Assembly: GCA_963711675.1 (NCBI GenBank) | Contig: CAVQFB010000001.1 | Span: forward strand, 124,001 to 188,000 | Direction of reading: 5' to 3' | From: CAVQFB01 sp963711675 | GTDB lineage: Bacteria > Acidobacteriota > Terriglobia > Terriglobales > Acidobacteriaceae | DNA: 64,000 nucleotides | In this document: positions 63,947 through 64,000 of the stretch, piece by piece | Position numbering within the stretch: the stretch's first letter is position 1 | Layout of the letters: each line of letters starts with the position of its first letter | The notes under the pieces: generated by a model | The model's database searches: none | What the model was told of the DNA's origin: nothing | What the model saw: the letters and a program-made list of their open reading frames with translations, nothing else | Program-made: the position numbers and the translations under genes

Positions 63947-64000
63947 TGCACATCTTTGTTAATGCTTTGGCCGCAAGTGCCGGAGGTGGTCTGACTTATG
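63943..64000 (+). CDS. Start of a further glycosyltransferase-like gene (truncated by window end)
   Basis: The frame opens at ATG 63943 (or ATG 63946), overlapping the previous stop, and encodes MHIFVNALAASAGGGLTY before the window ends. The short N-terminus with a Gly-rich loop (AGGGLTY) resembles GT4-type glycosyltransferases. Too little is visible to assign it firmly. Confidence 0.55.
   Translation, partial: MMHIFVNALAASAGGGLTY

Overview
The window looks like a chromosomal piece of an Acidobacteriota-type soil or sediment bacterium. This is inferred from the Crp/Fnr paralogs with an N-terminal CxxC-x8-C signature, the S9 and M16 peptidases, the lone Flp pilin and a GC-rich coding style; no rRNA or marker gene is present to prove it.

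Positions 1-11.6 kb hold a bidirectional NAD-linked [NiFe] hydrogenase (group 3d) locus. A maturation set hypC(partial)-hypD-hypE-hypA-hypB-hypF is followed by hoxE-hoxF-hoxU-hoxY-hoxH and the hoxW protease. hypD, hypE, hypB, hoxE, hoxF, hoxU and hoxY carry single-base insertions or deletions, very dense between about 6.6 and 9.2 kb, while hypF and hoxH are intact. Correcting the indels restores every conserved motif, so sequencing error is the likeliest cause.

Positions 11.6-20.4 kb: a convergent gap with promoter-like palindromes and a stem-loop, a PEBP-family protein and a TonB-like protein on the minus strand, then a redox block on the plus strand. That block holds a full-length Crp/Fnr regulator, a paralog lacking its HTH, an 11-haem cytochrome c fused to a membrane cytochrome b, a NapC-like multihaem cytochrome and a NirJ/AhbD-like radical SAM enzyme. 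Six upstream regions (hypD, hoxE, both crp genes, the cytochrome operon, radical SAM) carry GTGA-N6-TCAC operators. Five have a clear or degenerate second copy exactly 22 bp away, and at hoxE only a weak half-site lies at that distance. A -10-like hexamer generally lies about 29.5 bp from the operator centre. This suggests one Crp/Fnr regulon for H2 metabolism and multihaem electron transfer.

Positions 20.4-30.2 kb are mainly housekeeping and signalling: M16 peptidase, rlmN, an S9 peptidase, two divergent histidine kinases, a NarL-type response regulator and a small Flp pilin.

Positions 30.4-64 kb are an exopolysaccharide or capsule locus. It has a UDP-sugar dehydrogenase, a DUF218 protein, a FecR-like protein and a minus-strand trio (Wzc tyrosine autokinase, TPR protein, O-antigen ligase). 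A nearly continuous plus-strand operon of about 25 kb follows. It begins with a complete pseudaminic-acid-type pathway (pseB, pseC, a pseH-like GNAT, an SpsF/PseF-like cytidylyltransferase fused to an aminotransferase, pseG, pseI). It continues with deacetylases, FemAB/GNAT enzymes, a flippase, a sulfatase-like protein, glycosyltransferases and a second polymerase/ligase, and runs off the window end.
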